This document shows, in pieces, positions 49,045-58,364 of a stretch of 64,000 nucleotides of DNA. Numbering within the stretch: position 1 is the first letter of the stretch; the number at the start of each line of letters is the position of its first letter. Under the pieces are notes generated by a model that was not told where the DNA came from, made no database searches, and worked only from the letters and a program-made list of their open reading frames with translations. This stretch comes from UBA2897 sp036733925 (lineage in GTDB: Bacteria; Bacillota; Negativicutes; Selenomonadales; Selenomonadaceae), in the NCBI GenBank assembly GCA_036733925.1, contig DAIMZO010000006.1, positions 1 through 64,000 of the forward strand, written 5' to 3'. A program made the translations under genes and the position numbers.

Positions 49045-52000
49045 ATGCAGGCATTATTTCGGGCACTGGCGGAAGAAAAAGCAGCGGCGGAGCTCGCAGC
49101 GCGTTTTGAGGGCGGCCCTTGCAGCGCGTTCGTCTACGGCATGAGCGGGGCATGGAAGCACGCCATCTTTGCGATGTGCTATGACCATCACCCGCAGCCG
49201 ACGGTCCTTCTCGTACAGAATCAGAAGGCGGCCGCGGAGTGGCGCGAGGATTTCCTGTCCCTGCTGCCTGGCACGCGCGTCGTCGAGCTCCCGGCGCTCG
49301 ATAACATGCAGGTCAATGCGGCGGCGCGGAGCATGGAGCGCGCGGCAAAGCGCATGGAGGTGCTCGCGCGCCTCATGCGGAAGGAGAATGTCATCGTGCT
49401 CGCGACGGCGGAGGCCGCCGTGCAGAAGGGCATGAGCCGCAAGGACTTCGAGCGCCTTTCCGTGCATCTGGAGATCGGCGATGTCATGGAACGGGAGACA
49501 CTGCTCGCGCGCCTCGTCGACCTCGGCTATGAATCGGTGCCGGAGGTTGAGACGCGCGGACAGTTCAGCGCGCGCGGCGGGATTGTCGATGTCTTCTCCA
49601 TTCACGCGGAGCATCCGGCCCGCATCGAGTTCTTCGATGACGAGATCGATTCGCTCCGCGCCTTCGACCTTGAGACCAAGCGTTCCCTGCAGAACATCGG
49701 CAAGGTGGACATCCTGCCGGTTGCGCAGACCGATGCGGCCGGGAAGCCAGAACTTTTCTTGTCGTATCTCGATGGGAAGGGCGCCGTCCTGATCGACGAG
49801 CCGCTCCGCGTGCGGGAGGCCATCCGCACGAAGGTCAAGGAGAACCCCGAGCTCAAGGGCAAGATCTACAGCTGGGAGAATCTCGTCAGCGCGGCTGAGG
49901 GGAACCGCGTCTTCTACCTCGCGCTGCTCCTGCAGCAGGTGCACGGTGCAGAGCTCGACGCGACCATCTCAATAACCGCGACGGCCATGACGCCGTTCCA
50001 GCGTCAGATGGATCTCCTCGAGAGCGAGGCCGGGCGCTGGCTCGGGGCGAAGCAGCGCGTCCTGATCCTGCTCGGCACGCGGGAGAAGGCGGAGAGCCTG
50101 CGGGAATTCTTCGCGCGCAAGCGCATCCCATCGCTCGTCGTCGCGGATGACGCGGTGCTGCGCCCGGACTGCTTGAACCTCGCGGTCGGGACGCTGATCG
50201 GCGGCTTTGAGCTCACGAGCGACCGCCTCGTCGTTGTGACGGAGAAAGATATCTTCGGGCATCAGAAGCATCGGCGCGTGACGCATACGGCGAATACGGG
50301 CGAGCGGATTTCGCATTTCCGCGAAATCCGGCCCGGCGATTACGTCGTGCACGAGGCGCATGGTATCGGCAAATACCTCGGCGTCGTGACGCTCGAGGTC
50401 GGCGGCGTGCACAAGGACTACCTGCATATCCAGTACGGCGGCGACGACAAGCTCTATGTGCCGACGGATCAGGTGCAACTGCTGCAGAAATACATCGGTG
50501 CCGAGGGCGAGGTGCCGCGGCTCTCGCGCATGGGCGGCACGGAGTGGACGAAAGCGAAGAACCGCGCGCGCAAGTCGGTCGAAGATATCGCAAAGAAGCT
50601 CATCGAGATCTACGCGAAGCGCAAGGACGCCGAGGGCTTCGCGTTCTCGCCGGATGACGCGAGCCAGCGCGAGTTCGAGGATGCGTTCCCGTATCAGGAG
50701 ACCGAGGATCAGCTGCGCGCAGCGGCGGAGATCAAGGCGGATATGGAGAAGCCGCGCCCGATGGACCGCCTGCTCTGCGGCGATGTCGGTTTCGGCAAGA
50801 CCGAGGTCGCCATCCGCGCGGCGTACAAGGCCGTCATGGACGGCAAGCAGGTCGCTGTGCTCGTGCCGACGACGGTGCTTGCGATGCAGCATTACCAGAC
50901 GTTTTCCGAGCGTTTCCATGGATTTCTGCCGACGGTCGATGTCATCTGCCGCTTCCGCACGCCGAAGGAGCAGAAGGCGACGCTCGAGAAGGTCGAGCAG
51001 GGCGATGTCGATATCCTGATCGGCACGCACGCCATCCTGAACCAGAAAAAGGTGCATTTCAAAGACCTCGGTCTGCTGATCGTCGATGAGGAACAGCGGT
51101 TCGGCGTCAAGCAGAAGGACAAGATCCGCGGGCTCGCGGCGGGGCTCGATGTGCTGACGCTCTCCGCGACGCCGATTCCGCGCACCCTGCACATGTCGCT
51201 GGTCGGCGCGCGCGACATGAGCCTCATCGAGACGGCGCCGGCCGAGCGCTTCCCCGTGCAGACCTACGTGGTCGAGAACAACGACCAGATCTTGCAGAAC
51301 GCCATCCGGCGCGAGATCAAGCGCGGCGGACAGATTTACTTCATCTACGACCGCGTCGCGACCATCGGGCACATGCGAGACCGCCTGAAGGCGCTCGTAC
51401 CGGAGGCGCGCATCGGCGTCGCGCACGGGCAGATGCCGGAGGAGATCCTCGAGAGCGTCATGATGGATTTCTACGAGGGGAACTACGATGTCCTGCTCGC
51501 GACTTCCATCGTCGAGAACGGGCTCGATGTCGCGAACGCGAATACAATCATCGTCTACAACGCGGATCATTTCGGGCTCTCGCAGCTCTACCAGATGCGC
51601 GGCCGCGTCGGGCGTTCGCATCACATGGCCTTCGCGTACTTCGTCTATCAGGCGGACAAGGTGCTGACGGAGACCGCGGAAAAGCGCCTGCACGCGATGA
51701 AGGAATTCGCGGAGCTCGGCGCGGGCTTCAAGATCGCGATGCGCGACCTCGAGATCCGCGGGGCCGGGAACCTGCTCGGTGCACAGCAGCACGGGCATAT
51801 CGCGAGCGTCGGCTTCGAGATGTACTGCAAGCTGCTCGAGGAGGCAGTCGAGCGCCTGCAGAAGGGCAAGGAGGCCGTCAAAGAGGAGGAGAAGCCAGAG
51901 CCTCTGCTCACGCTGACGGTCGAGGCGTATCTCGACGGCGGCTACATTGTTGACGCCATGCACAAGATTGAGATTTACCAGCGCATCGCGGCCATCCGCA

Positions 52001-52428
52001 CGAATGAAGAGATCCGCAATCTGCTCGACGAGCTCATCGACCGTTTCGGGGAGCCGACGAAGCCGGTCATGCACCTGCTTGAGATAGCGCGGATCAAGAA
52101 CTACGCACGCGACCTCTACATCACGTCCATCAAGCAGCTGCCGAAGGCTGTGGACTTCACGTTTCTGCCGGGGCATCGGCTGAAGGTGCAGAACCTCGTC
52201 GAGCTTGACCGGACGTTCGGCAAGAGCATGAAGCCGCTCGCGGAGGGCAAGGGCTACCGCTTCATCCTGCATCCGAAGTCGATGGCGAATATCACGAACG
52301 CCGTCACGCGCATCCTGATGCTCATGGCGGAGGATGATGGCAAGGGTAGCGCCCAGAAAGAAGAAAACGATGCTGTGGCAGCTGCGGCAGAGGCCGTGTC
52401 ACAGGGAAGGGAGGCCGTAAAGGCATGA
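49045..52428 (+). CDS. mfd: Transcription-repair coupling factor
   Basis: 1127 residues. UvrB-like damage module at about 1-330; CarD-like RNA-polymerase interaction domain starting near 430 (RPGDYVVHEAHGIGKYLGVV); superfamily 2 translocase with Walker A in LLCGDVGFGKTEVAIRAA and motif II DEEQRFG; motif VI region QMRGRVGRS; C-terminal TRCF domain. Dislodges stalled RNA polymerase and recruits UvrA. AAGGAG 11 bases before the ATG. Starts the conserved block that ends with dusB; stop overlaps the next gene by four bases. Confidence 0.98.
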   Translation: MQALFRALAEEKAAAELAARFEGGPCSAFVYGMSGAWKHAIFAMCYDHHPQPTVLLVQNQKAAAEWREDFLSLLPGTRVVELPALDNMQVNAAARSMERAAKRMEVLARLMRKENVIVLATAEAAVQKGMSRKDFERLSVHLEIGDVMERETLLARLVDLGYESVPEVETRGQFSARGGIVDVFSIHAEHPARIEFFDDEIDSLRAFDLETKRSLQNIGKVDILPVAQTDAAGKPELFLSYLDGKGAVLIDEPLRVREAIRTKVKENPELKGKIYSWENLVSAAEGNRVFYLALLLQQVHGAELDATISITATAMTPFQRQMDLLESEAGRWLGAKQRVLILLGTREKAESLREFFARKRIPSLVVADDAVLRPDCLNLAVGTLIGGFELTSDRLVVVTEKDIFGHQKHRRVTHTANTGERISHFREIRPGDYVVHEAHGIGKYLGVVTLEVGGVHKDYLHIQYGGDDKLYVPTDQVQLLQKYIGAEGEVPRLSRMGGTEWTKAKNRARKSVEDIAKKLIEIYAKRKDAEGFAFSPDDASQREFEDAFPYQETEDQLRAAAEIKADMEKPRPMDRLLCGDVGFGKTEVAIRAAYKAVMDGKQVAVLVPTTVLAMQHYQTFSERFHGFLPTVDVICRFRTPKEQKATLEKVEQGDVDILIGTHAILNQKKVHFKDLGLLIVDEEQRFGVKQKDKIRGLAAGLDVLTLSATPIPRTLHMSLVGARDMSLIETAPAERFPVQTYVVENNDQILQNAIRREIKRGGQIYFIYDRVATIGHMRDRLKALVPEARIGVAHGQMPEEILESVMMDFYEGNYDVLLATSIVENGLDVANANTIIVYNADHFGLSQLYQMRGRVGRSHHMAFAYFVYQADKVLTETAEKRLHAMKEFAELGAGFKIAMRDLEIRGAGNLLGAQQHGHIASVGFEMYCKLLEEAVERLQKGKEAVKEEEKPEPLLTLTVEAYLDGGYIVDAMHKIEIYQRIAAIRTNEEIRNLLDELIDRFGEPTKPVMHLLEIARIKNYARDLYITSIKQLPKAVDFTFLPGHRLKVQNLVELDRTFGKSMKPLAEGKGYRFILHPKSMANITNAVTRILMLMAEDDGKGSAQKEENDAVAAAAEAVSQGREAVKA

Positions 52429-53138
52429 AGAAAGAGGAGACGAGCGGGATGCTCACGGTTGCCGGGATCGGTCCGGGACGGGCCGGCCTCGTCACGCGTG
52501 AGACATGGCAGCTGCTGCAGAATGCAGAGCATGTCGTCCTGCGCACGAAGATCCACCCGACCGTCGCGGCGCTCGACGCGGCAGGGATTTCTTATGAAAC
52601 CTACGACAACCGCTATGAACACGCAGAGGATTTCGAGGCGCTCTACACGTCGATTGCGCGCGACCTGCTCATGCGGGCGGAACACGGCGAGCATATCGTT
52701 TATGCGGTGCCGGGCAGTCCGCTCGTCGCGGAGCGCACGGTCGTGCTGCTGCGCGAGCATGCGGCAGAGCATCCGTCGGTTGACCTGCGCATCCTGCCGG
52801 GCATGAGCTTTGTCGAGGTGCTCTACACGCGCCTTGGCTTCGACCCAGTCGACGGCATGACGCTGCTCGACGCGATGGACGCGATGCAGATGGACCATGC
52901 CTCGAGGCAGAATCTCATCATCACGCAGGTCTGGAACGCAGGCATCGCCTCGGATCTGAAGCTCGCGCTGATGGATCTTTACGGCGATGAGTACCCTGTG
53001 ACCTATGTGCACAATCTCGCGCTGCCGGACGAGTCCATCCGCGAGCTGCCGCTCTACGAGCTTGACCGCCAGCACGATATCGACCATCTGACGACGCTTT
53101 TCCTGCGTCGGAAAGAGGAAGGAGAGGAAGAAGCATGA
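52425..53138 (+). CDS. YabN-type tetrapyrrole-methylase-domain protein lacking the MazG domain
   Basis: 237 residues. SAM-dependent tetrapyrrole methylase-like domain: VAGIGPGRAGLVTRET (about 12-27), YAVPGSPLVAERT and ILPGMSFVEVLYTRLGFD. This is the N-terminal half of YabN/MazG-like proteins, found after mfd in Bacillus, where a MazG NTP pyrophosphohydrolase domain follows. Here the protein ends cleanly after the first domain with a charged tail, and the next gene overlaps by four bases. The methylase-like half has no settled function. The gene is translationally coupled to mfd. Confidence 0.85.
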   Translation: MKKEETSGMLTVAGIGPGRAGLVTRETWQLLQNAEHVVLRTKIHPTVAALDAAGISYETYDNRYEHAEDFEALYTSIARDLLMRAEHGEHIVYAVPGSPLVAERTVVLLREHAAEHPSVDLRILPGMSFVEVLYTRLGFDPVDGMTLLDAMDAMQMDHASRQNLIITQVWNAGIASDLKLALMDLYGDEYPVTYVHNLALPDESIRELPLYELDRQHDIDHLTTLFLRRKEEGEEEA

Positions 53139-53929
53139 AGGATATGGCAGGGAAGTCCATCCTGATTTCTGGCGGCACGAGCGGCATCGGCTTTGAGACC
53201 GCCCGCGAGCTGCTGCTGAGCGGCGCGAACGTCGTGCTCATGGCGCGCGACCATATCCGCGGGGCGAAAGCCATCCGCGAGCTGATGAAGCTTGCCGCAC
53301 AGGCAAAAAAAGAGGGAACGGTCGAGAAAATCGGCCGGGCCATGTTCTCGGCGGGCGACGTCCGGCATAAGGCGGACTGCGAATCGGCCGTGGCCTTCAC
53401 GGTCAAAGCATTCGGCGGGCTCGATGGCCTCGTCTGTTCCGCCGGCATATACCGCGAGGGGGAACTCGAGGCACTCAGCGAGGACGAGCTCGACGCCGTG
53501 TTTGATACGAACGCCAAGGGCACAATCCTCCTCGCCCAGGCGGCGCTGCCCGCGCTGAAGGCATCGAAAGGCGCAATCGTCAACGTGTCGTCGGATGCCG
53601 GCGTGCATGGCAATTACTTTGCCGCGGCCTACTGTGCGAGCAAGGGGGCGGTCTGCCTGTTCACGCGGGCGCTCGCGCTCGAGACCGCAAAGGACGGCGT
53701 GCGCGTCAACGCCGTGGCACCCGGGGATATCGATACGCCGCTGACGGTGGAGCAGCTGAAGAACGCTGCAGATCCGCAGAAGGCAGCGCGGGAGATGGCC
53801 GCGGTCTATCCGCTCGGCCGTATCGGCAAGGCCAGCGAAGTCGCACCGGCCATCGTATTCCTGCTTTCCCCGTCGGCCGCTTTCATAACCGGTGCAATCT
53901 GGTCTATTGATGGTGGATTAACGGCTTAA
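53135..53929 (+). CDS. Short-chain dehydrogenase/reductase
   Basis: 264 residues, classical SDR. Cofactor loop SGGTSGIGFETARELL (about 11-26), NVSSDAG (catalytic Ser region), catalytic YCASK near residue 168, and C-terminal ITGAIWSIDGG. Resembles 3-oxoacyl-ACP reductase and glucose dehydrogenase-type SDRs. A charged insert (KLAAQAKKEGTVEKIGR) follows the second strand. ATG overlaps the YabN-like stop. Substrate unknown. Confidence 0.92.
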   Translation: MKDMAGKSILISGGTSGIGFETARELLLSGANVVLMARDHIRGAKAIRELMKLAAQAKKEGTVEKIGRAMFSAGDVRHKADCESAVAFTVKAFGGLDGLVCSAGIYREGELEALSEDELDAVFDTNAKGTILLAQAALPALKASKGAIVNVSSDAGVHGNYFAAAYCASKGAVCLFTRALALETAKDGVRVNAVAPGDIDTPLTVEQLKNAADPQKAAREMAAVYPLGRIGKASEVAPAIVFLLSPSAAFITGAIWSIDGGLTA

Positions 53930-54034
53930 AGTATGCTACAATAAAGAGAAAGCATAGAATTTGCTTTTCATGTTCGGCAAATACCTTGAACGGGGAGAAG
54001 CATTGATATAGCGGAGAACGGAGGCACTGGACGG

Positions 54035-55168
54035 TTGAAGAAACGAATCCTGATTTTGACCGCGTCCATCGGTGCGGGGCATATCAAGGCGGCAGAGGCC
54101 GTTGCCAAAGAGCTCCGGCGGCTCGAACCGGAGGCCGAAATCCAGATGATCGACTTCATGAGCCGCAAGGTTTCCATCATCCATTGGCTGATGAAGGAGA
54201 TCTACCTGAAGATGCTCGCCTTCGTGCCGAATCTCTACGACGTCTTCTATAAGATCGCCGGCGGGAAGTCGAGCGGCTGCCTCGTGCGGCACGCATTCGC
54301 GCTCGTCATGGTGCCGGTCATGCGGCGGCTCGTGCGGCGGTGCTGTCCGGATATCGTCGTCTGCACGCACCCGTTCCCTGAGGGAGCGGCTGTTGCACTG
54401 CGGCAGCGTTTCGGGGCGGAGTTCCAGCTGTCAGTGGTCATGACGGACTATTCGCTGCACTCGATTTGGCTGTATCCGGACGTCGACCAGTATTTCCTCG
54501 CCATTCCGCCGATGCGCGATGGGATGCTCGCGCGCGGCTTTGATGCGTCAAGGCTTTTTGTCACGGGAATTCCCGTGGATACGGATCTCGTAGATCTGCC
54601 ATCCCGTGAGGCCGTGCGTGCGGAGCTCCATCTCCCGCAGAATCAGCCGGTAATTTTGCTGATGGGGGGAGGACTTGGGCTCGGCGGCATCGAACCTATG
54701 TTAAAAGACCTTGAGACGATTTCTCAGTCACTGACGTTCCTCGTCGTCGCCGGGAAGAACGAGCGCCTGCTCGCGCGGGTTCGCGCCTATGCGCGGCACT
54801 CGAAGCATCATATCACCGCGTTCGGCTACACAGGTCGCGTGCATGCGCTCATGCGTGTGTCGGACATCCTCGTGACGAAGCCGGGCGCGCTGACGATGAG
54901 CGAGGCGTTTGCACTCGGCCTGCCGATGCTTCTGCATGACCCGATTCCCGGGCCAGAGACCGAGAATGCCATTTACGCGACCCGGCACCACGCAGCGCTC
55001 TGGCTGCATCCGGGCGAACGTCTTGCCCCTGTCGCCTGCGAGCTCCTGAAGGAGCAGAGGCTCAGCGCGATGGGCGGTGCGGCGAAAATGCTCGCAAGGC
55101 CATTGGCGGCCCGGGATGCGGCCGCAGAAATCCTGAGGGGATGCGACGAGAATCCGGCAGGAGAATAG
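54035..55168 (+). CDS. UgtP/MGDG-synthase-like glycosyltransferase
   Basis: 377 residues, GT28-type GT-B fold. The N-terminal acceptor half has the family loop LTASIGAGHIKAAEAVAKEL (about 6-25). The UDP-sugar-binding half has ILLMGGGLGLGGIEP and KPGALTMSEAFALGLPMLLH. Members glycosylate diacylglycerol (B. subtilis UgtP, plant MGDG synthase). Probably acts at the inner leaflet of the inner membrane. TTG start behind GGAGG; TACAAT at 53937-53942 may be a -10. Sugar and lipid acceptor are not known. Confidence 0.88.
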   Translation: MKKRILILTASIGAGHIKAAEAVAKELRRLEPEAEIQMIDFMSRKVSIIHWLMKEIYLKMLAFVPNLYDVFYKIAGGKSSGCLVRHAFALVMVPVMRRLVRRCCPDIVVCTHPFPEGAAVALRQRFGAEFQLSVVMTDYSLHSIWLYPDVDQYFLAIPPMRDGMLARGFDASRLFVTGIPVDTDLVDLPSREAVRAELHLPQNQPVILLMGGGLGLGGIEPMLKDLETISQSLTFLVVAGKNERLLARVRAYARHSKHHITAFGYTGRVHALMRVSDILVTKPGALTMSEAFALGLPMLLHDPIPGPETENAIYATRHHAALWLHPGERLAPVACELLKEQRLSAMGGAAKMLARPLAARDAAAEILRGCDENPAGE

Positions 55169-55212
55169 GAAGCCCTGCCACCCACTGTCCCTCGATGAAG
55201 TTTGGTGATAAC

Positions 55213-55710
55213 ATGTCGATGATCAAACTGGAATACAATGCGGCGAGGCAGTTCATCTGCCCGGGATGCGGGGAACCGCTTCAAAAAAAAGAAGGCGGTG
55301 CCGTGCGTATCGAAAATGGACGGGCGGATATGTCCGCGACGCTGCCGAAATACATCTGCGACCATTGCGGCACCTATTATCAGGAGCTGCTGCGCTCCGG
55401 GTATTACGATGTCTTTCCGTTGGAGAAAAAGGACAGGGAAAAGCCATCGGAGCCAAGCGGCACGCAGAAGAAGGGCCGTCTAATCCGTACCGGGGATCTC
55501 GAGCCGATGAAGCTCGTGCGCGGTGCGGATGGCAAATGCGTCTGCCCGCGCTGCGGCGAGCGCATGGACTATGTCGAGGGACAGCCGGTGCGCCTCGTCG
55601 ATGGCAAGCCCGATATGGAGAATGTCAAAGACCATTTCCGCTGCCCGTACTGCCACTCCGTCTATCGGCGCATTGCGACGACGGATTATTTTCAATGGTC
55701 GGAAAAGTGA
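55213..55710 (+). CDS. Internally duplicated zinc-ribbon protein
   Basis: 165 residues made of two similar halves. Half one (about 10-65): CPGCGEPL...VRIENGRADM...CDHCGTYYQELL. Half two (about 112-165): CPRCGERM...VRLVDGKPDM...CPYCHSVYRRI. Each is a four-cysteine zinc ribbon joined by a V-R-[IL]-x-[ND]-G-[RK]-x-DM turn. The halves are linked by a charged Lys/Glu-rich segment (65-108). Start at ATG 55213 (GGTGA upstream). No family name recognised. Lies between the glycosyltransferase and divIC genes. Confidence 0.75.
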   Translation: MSMIKLEYNAARQFICPGCGEPLQKKEGGAVRIENGRADMSATLPKYICDHCGTYYQELLRSGYYDVFPLEKKDREKPSEPSGTQKKGRLIRTGDLEPMKLVRGADGKCVCPRCGERMDYVEGQPVRLVDGKPDMENVKDHFRCPYCHSVYRRIATTDYFQWSEK

Positions 55711-55814
55711 AGTCAGGAAAAGGATTGGATGATACAGACCTTGCGGCGAATCGGAATCATAGGAAAAACGGTAACACTTGACATTGGAAGGAAACCGGGA
55801 AAGGAGGAAGGCTG

Positions 55815-56135
55815 ATGGAACATAGAGCCAATCAGATGGGCAAGAACGGCCGTTCGCACCGGACGATGAACTGGTTCCTCATCCTTCTTGCCGTCATCAT
55901 TGTATATTTTGCGAGCATCCTTGTTTCGCAGGGCCTGCATCTGAGGCAGGTCAGCGCAGACCAGCTCGAGGCGGAAGCTCGCCTGCAGCAGGCGCAGCAG
56001 GAGAACACGCGCCTGCTGCAGGAGAAGGCCGACCTCGGCAAGATCGATTATATCGAGAAGATTGCGCGCGAAGAGCTCGGCATGACGAAGCACGGCGAGC
56101 TGCCCTACCGCTCCGGGAAGACGGAGCAGAAGTGA
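55815..56135 (+). CDS. divIC: FtsL/DivIC-family septum formation initiator
   Basis: 106 residues, bitopic membrane protein: short basic cytoplasmic N-terminus, one membrane helix (about 19-39), coiled coil (45-80, EAEARLQQAQQENTRLLQEK) and a C-terminal conserved segment DYIEKIAREELGMTKHGE. Works with FtsL/DivIB at the division septum. The position upstream of the S1 gene is as in Bacillus (divIC-yabR). AAAGGAGG RBS. Confidence 0.92.
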   Translation: MEHRANQMGKNGRSHRTMNWFLILLAVIIVYFASILVSQGLHLRQVSADQLEAEARLQQAQQENTRLLQEKADLGKIDYIEKIAREELGMTKHGELPYRSGKTEQK

Positions 56136-56153
56136 CGGAATTTCGCTTCTGCC

Positions 56154-56183
56154 TTGACACGATTTCGCCTGCAAGCGTATAAT
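56154..56183 (+). promoter_or_regulatory. Promoter of the S1-domain gene
   Basis: TTGACA (56154-56159), 18-bp spacer, TATAAT (56178-56183). Confidence 0.85.
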
Positions 56184-56244
56184 ATGCCTTGTATCAGCAA
56201 AATAGCGCGGAGAGGGTATCCTCTCCAAGAGGAGGAAACGGAAT

Positions 56245-56691
56245 TTGTCGATCGAAGTTGGCAGTGTCGTTGAGGGTGTCGTCACGGGCATCACGAACTT
56301 TGGTGCCTTTGTCGAGCTGCCGGAGGGGAAGACCGGACTCGTGCATATCTCCGAAGTGGCGGATGACTACGTGAAGGATATCCACGACTATCTGCAGGAA
56401 CAGGAAAAGATCAAGGTCAAGGTGCTCAGCGTGGATGAGCGCGGAAGGGTCGCGCTGTCCATCAAGCGTCTGCAGGCTCAGACGGAGAACCAGGGCCAGC
56501 GTTCCTCCGCGCCGCATGGCCACGGGCAGGGGCATCATGATTTCCATCGCGGCGGCCGCCGCGGCGGCTACAACGCGGCTTTTGAGGACAAGCTCTCGCG
56601 CTTCTTGAAGGACAGTGACGCGCGCCTGACGGATCTGCGCCGCAAGACGGACTCGAAGCGCGGCGGGCGCGGTTCGCGCCGTTCGAATTGA
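56245..56691 (+). CDS. S1 RNA-binding domain protein (YabR/GSP13-like)
   Basis: 148 residues. S1 domain 1-72: IEVGSVVEGVVTGITNFGAF, LVHISEVADDYVKDIHDYL, VKVLSVDERGRVALSIKRL. The C-terminal half is His/Gly/Arg-rich (HGHGQGHHDFHRGGRRGG) and basic, likely contacting RNA. TTG start nine bases after GGAGG. Follows divIC as in Bacillus. Own promoter and terminator. Confidence 0.93.
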   Translation: MSIEVGSVVEGVVTGITNFGAFVELPEGKTGLVHISEVADDYVKDIHDYLQEQEKIKVKVLSVDERGRVALSIKRLQAQTENQGQRSSAPHGHGQGHHDFHRGGRRGGYNAAFEDKLSRFLKDSDARLTDLRRKTDSKRGGRGSRRSN

Positions 56692-56720
56692 CCTGAGCAG
56701 GGAAGCAGGCATCTTCCCTG

Positions 56721-56748
56721 AAAGCACTCTGTGGCAGAGTGCTTTTTC
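56721..56748 (+). terminator. Intrinsic terminator after the S1-domain gene
   Basis: AAAGCACTCTG (56721-56731) and CAGAGTGCTTT (56735-56745), three-base loop, T run. Confidence 0.93.
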
Positions 56749-56778
56749 GTATTAAATCGGCGGGGAGGAGACTTCGCG

Positions 56779-57801
56779 ATGCGCAGAATGCATACGGTGA
56801 ACGGATTCATCCAGCAGACGGCCGTTTTCGCGCGCGCGCATGCCTTGTGGAAGGAGGGCGATGGCATCGTCATCGCTTGTTCCGGGGGGCCCGACTCTCT
56901 CTCGCTCGCCGATGTCCTGCTCCGCATGCAGAGGATGTTCCGCCTGCGTCTCGTGCTCGCGCATTTCGAGCATGGCATACGCGGTGAGGCGTCCAGAGGG
57001 GACGCGCGCTTTGTTCGAGATTGGGCACGGGAAAAAGGCGTGCCGTTTGAATGCGGTTCGGCGGATATCCCGGCACTTGCTCGGGCGAGCGCCAGATCCC
57101 TTGAGACCGAGGCGCGCGTCCGCCGCTACGCATTCCTTGAGCAGGTGCGCATTGCGTATGGCTTTCAGTCCATCGCGACCGCGCATCACGCGGACGATCA
57201 GGCCGAGACGGTGCTGCTGCACTTGCTGCGCGGTGCCGGTACGGCAGGTCTTGCCGGCATCCGGCCGAAAAGCCGGTTGGAGTTTGCCGGTGAGGACGTA
57301 GCGGGGTATCTGGTTCGGCCCTTTCTCGGCGTGACGAAGGCCGAGATTGCCGCCTACTGCGTCATGGCAGGGCTCCATCCCCGCCACGATGCGACGAACG
57401 ACGAAACGGACGCCATGCGGAACCGCGTGCGGCTCGAGCTGCTGCCGCAGCTCAAGCGGTACAATCCGCAGATCACCGAGGCGCTCGGGCGGCTCAGCGA
57501 TGTCGCATCCGATGATCAAGACGCGCTCGAGGCTTGGGCTTCGCGCGTTGTGCTGCCTCCTCGGGTCGAGGATCTGCGGCGCCTGCCGCGCGCGGTCGCA
57601 CGTCTTGTCGTCAGGCGCTATTGGCGCGAGACGACGGGGAGTGCGCAGGATCTGCCCTTTGAGGCCGTGAACCGCGTGCTGCGCCTTGCCGCGAAATACC
57701 GGAACAGCGGACTTGAGCAGCTGCCGCATCATGCAGCGGCGGTCTGCCAGGATGGATATTGTATCATTCAGATAAGCAACAAAAGAAAAGAGGAACAATA
57801 A
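56779..57801 (+). CDS. tilS: tRNA(Ile)-lysidine synthase (short form)
   Basis: 340 residues. PP-loop SGGPDSLSLADVLL (about 34-47) and the conserved ATAHHADDQAETVLLHLLRG block. Adds lysine to the wobble C of tRNA-Ile(CAU). Shorter than B. subtilis (about 470) or E. coli (432) TilS: the C-terminal TilS_C domain is absent, as in Aquifex. GGGGAGGAG nine bases before the ATG. Immediately precedes hpt, the usual Firmicute pairing. Confidence 0.95.
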   Translation: MRRMHTVNGFIQQTAVFARAHALWKEGDGIVIACSGGPDSLSLADVLLRMQRMFRLRLVLAHFEHGIRGEASRGDARFVRDWAREKGVPFECGSADIPALARASARSLETEARVRRYAFLEQVRIAYGFQSIATAHHADDQAETVLLHLLRGAGTAGLAGIRPKSRLEFAGEDVAGYLVRPFLGVTKAEIAAYCVMAGLHPRHDATNDETDAMRNRVRLELLPQLKRYNPQITEALGRLSDVASDDQDALEAWASRVVLPPRVEDLRRLPRAVARLVVRRYWRETTGSAQDLPFEAVNRVLRLAAKYRNSGLEQLPHHAAAVCQDGYCIIQISNKRKEEQ

Positions 57802-57803
57802 GC

Positions 57804-58364
57804 ATGATCAGCCAGAACATGGATCAGGATATCCTGAAGGTCGTTTACAGCGAGCAGCAGCTCCACGACAAAGTCGCGGCGCTCGGCGCGCAGATTACGG
57901 CGGACTATAAGGATGCCAAGGAGGATATCTTCTGCGTGGGCATCTTGAAGGGCGCCGCGGTATTTTACACCGACCTCGTGCGGGAGATCAAGCTGCCGGT
58001 GAGCTTCGACTTCATGATCGCTTCGAGCTATGGCAACGGCACATCGACGAGCGGCACGGTGAAGATCCTGAAGGATCTCGACTACGACATCGAGAACAAG
58101 CACCTGATCGTCATCGAGGACATCATCGACTCGGGCACGACAATGCACTATCTGATGAAATACTTCAAGCAGCGCAAGCCGAAGAGCGTCAAGCTCTGCG
58201 CGCTGCTCTCGAAGCCGTCGCGCCGCACGGTGGACGTCGATATCGACTATTGCGGCTTTGAAGTGCCGGATGAGTTCCTGGTCGGCTATGGCCTCGACTA
58301 TGCGGAGAAATACCGCAATCTCCCGTATATCGGCGTATTGAAGCCGGAGGTTTATGCAGAGTAA
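57804..58364 (+). CDS. hpt: Hypoxanthine-guanine phosphoribosyltransferase
   Basis: 186 residues. PRPP motif VIVIEDIIDSGTT (about 97-109), the FMIASSYGNGTSTSG flexible loop and GYGLDYAEKYRNLPYIGVL at the C-terminus. Salvages hypoxanthine and guanine. Starts two bases after the tilS stop. Followed by ftsH. Confidence 0.97.
   Translation: MISQNMDQDILKVVYSEQQLHDKVAALGAQITADYKDAKEDIFCVGILKGAAVFYTDLVREIKLPVSFDFMIASSYGNGTSTSGTVKILKDLDYDIENKHLIVIEDIIDSGTTMHYLMKYFKQRKPKSVKLCALLSKPSRRTVDVDIDYCGFEVPDEFLVGYGLDYAEKYRNLPYIGVLKPEVYAE

Noticed and set aside
49969..52272. A very long open frame (767 codons) on the minus strand
   Set aside because: Antisense shadow of mfd caused by high GC at third codon positions; Arg/Asp/Leu-heavy translation with no recognisable domain.
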